DNA of 64,000 nt from Sediminitomix flava (GTDB lineage Bacteria; Bacteroidota; Bacteroidia; Cytophagales; Flammeovirgaceae). Every line of letters starts with the position of its first letter. Positions within the stretch are counted from its first letter, which is position 1. The stretch lies in contig NZ_QGDO01000007.1 of NCBI RefSeq assembly GCF_003149185.1, positions 124,001 through 188,000 on the forward strand. The letters run 5' to 3'. Positions 63,138-64,000 of the stretch are shown here, in pieces. Made by a program: the position numbers and the translations under genes. A model generated the notes under the pieces. The model was not told the DNA's origin and made no database searches. It saw only the letters and a program-made list of their open reading frames with translations.

Positions 63138-64000
63138 TTGGAAAATAAAGACTATTATCAAATACTTGGTGTAAGTAAAGATGCTACCTCAGACCAGATT
63201 AAAAAGAAATACAGAAAACTGGCAAGTAAATATCATCCTGATGTAAGTAAGGATAAAGATGCTGAACATAAATTCAAAGAAGTCGGAGAAGCATATGAAG
63301 TACTGAAAGATCCCGAAAAAAGGAAAGCATACGACCAATATGGTGAAAATTGGGAAACTGCAAAAGAGCAAGAACAGTATCAACAACAATATCACCAAAA
63401 CCATGACTTTGGCGGGTTTTCACAAGGGGGCTTTGATTTTGGAGGAAGTGGTGATTTCAATGATATCTTTGAAAATCTATTTGGTGGTAGAGCTAATGCG
63501 CACTCCCAAAGAAGAAGTCATAAAGGAGAAGATATAAATGCTTCTATTACAATTCCTTTATCAGATGCTTACAAAAGTTCTACAAGGCAAATTACTTTTC
63601 AATCATCGTTTGTAGACAATAAAGGACGTATATCAAATAGACCTACTACGCTCAATGTGAAAATACCTACAGGTTTACACAATGGGAAAAAGATTAGACT
63701 TAAAGGAAAAGGAGAGCCGGGTTATAATGGGGGTGATTCAGGAGATCTATATTTAAAAGTAAATTATCAAGAAACGGAAAATTATCATGTAGAGGACGGT
63801 GATGTTTACATGAGTTTTCCTATCGCTCCATGGGAGGCTGCGCTTGGTGAATCTGTTTCTATCTCAATTCCAGATGGTAGCAATATTAAACTGAAAATTC
63901 CTAATGGAACTCAAAGTGGCAAAAAATTGAGACTAAAAGGGAAAGGTATTCCATCTCAAACACCAGGTGATCTTTATGTGATTTTGAAAGTCATAATACC
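63138..64000 (+). CDS. DnaJ/CbpA-like co-chaperone (partial, runs off the window)
   Basis: From TTG 63138 the frame stays open to the edge (287 codons). The J domain (1-68) has [12 protein letters not shown] and the HPD triad in [10 protein letters not shown] Gly/Phe-rich linker (about 90-120, [13 protein letters not shown]) leads directly to the client-binding beta domains with [21 protein letters not shown] and again [20 protein letters not shown]. There is no CxxCxGxG zinc finger, which makes it CbpA type. No in-frame ATG lies upstream, so TTG is the likely start. Confidence 0.88.
   Translation, partial: MENKDYYQILGVSKDATSDQIKKKYRKLASKYHPDVSKDKDAEHKFKEVGEAYEVLKDPEKRKAYDQYGENWETAKEQEQYQQQYHQNHDFGGFSQGGFDFGGSGDFNDIFENLFGGRANAHSQRRSHKGEDINASITIPLSDAYKSSTRQITFQSSFVDNKGRISNRPTTLNVKIPTGLHNGKKIRLKGKGEPGYNGGDSGDLYLKVNYQETENYHVEDGDVYMSFPIAPWEAALGESVSISIPDGSNIKLKIPNGTQSGKKLRLKGKGIPSQTPGDLYVILKVII

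Overview
The window is AT-rich DNA from a Bacteroidota chromosome, most likely a marine Cytophagales/Flammeovirga-like bacterium. This rests on TTTG-type -7 promoter boxes, weak or absent Shine-Dalgarno sequences, a PorE-like OmpA protein, an S10 carboxypeptidase and an AcnX enzyme. The species call is inference. No tRNA, rRNA, CRISPR array, transposase or phage gene was recognised.

Region 1 (1-14,690) is the end of an exopolysaccharide locus on the + strand. It holds the tail of an initiating sugar-phosphate transferase, a short TolC-like outer-membrane protein, a chain-length (PCP) protein, a Wzy/ligase-like polymerase, a Wzx-like flippase, seven glycosyltransferases, a methyltransferase and a hexapeptide acetyltransferase. 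Genes are tightly packed or overlapping and end at a hairpin shared with the convergent gene. Region 2 (14,688-23,648) holds housekeeping genes: a PorE/OmpA-like protein, Lon protease, an S10 carboxypeptidase, a CPA2 antiporter and two small hypotheticals.

Region 3 (about 22,700-62,000) is the notable part. Sixteen near-identical promoter modules are scattered over 37.6 kb on both strands. Each has two 12-bp direct repeats (mostly ending TRYAA) whose starts are exactly 21 bp apart, then 21 bp (22 in one case), then a -7 octamer [G/C]AnnTTTG. They stand before four C45-type Ntn amide hydrolases or acyltransferases (plus one dead copy), a choloylglycine-hydrolase-family enzyme, two beta-lactamase-fold serine hydrolases, a 2-oxo-acid decarboxylase, an AcnX dehydratase, an outer-membrane barrel, a TRIC channel, a CPA2 antiporter and several tiny or apparently gene-less transcription units. 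An isochorismatase-type hydrolase, a CapA-like protein, a ThrE-like exporter, an AbgB-like M20 amidase, an N-acyl-D-amino-acid deacylase, an OprB-like porin and a second TRIC protein lie inside or just downstream of these units. Two paralogous AraC-family regulators with the same unfamiliar N-terminal domain sit among them and lack the module. They are the obvious candidate readers. The operators fall into two flavours, TGYAA and TAYAA, and the TAYAA flavour goes with the Ntn-hydrolase genes. I interpret the locus as a regulon for uptake and breakdown, or remodelling, of an amide-linked compound, possibly N-acyl or hydroxyproline-like amino-acid conjugates. The substrate is not determined.

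Interspersed (48-54.5 kb) are genes with no visible link to the regulon: a YcaQ-like winged-helix protein, an HxlR regulator with a DJ-1/PfpI protein and an F420-reductase-like protein, a probable sulfatase remnant, a GNAT enzyme, a TPR lipoprotein and an SH3-tailed secreted protein. The window ends with a stress cassette (HdeD-like, GrpE, a DnaJ/CbpA-like protein running off the end) directly behind the last module-driven gene.
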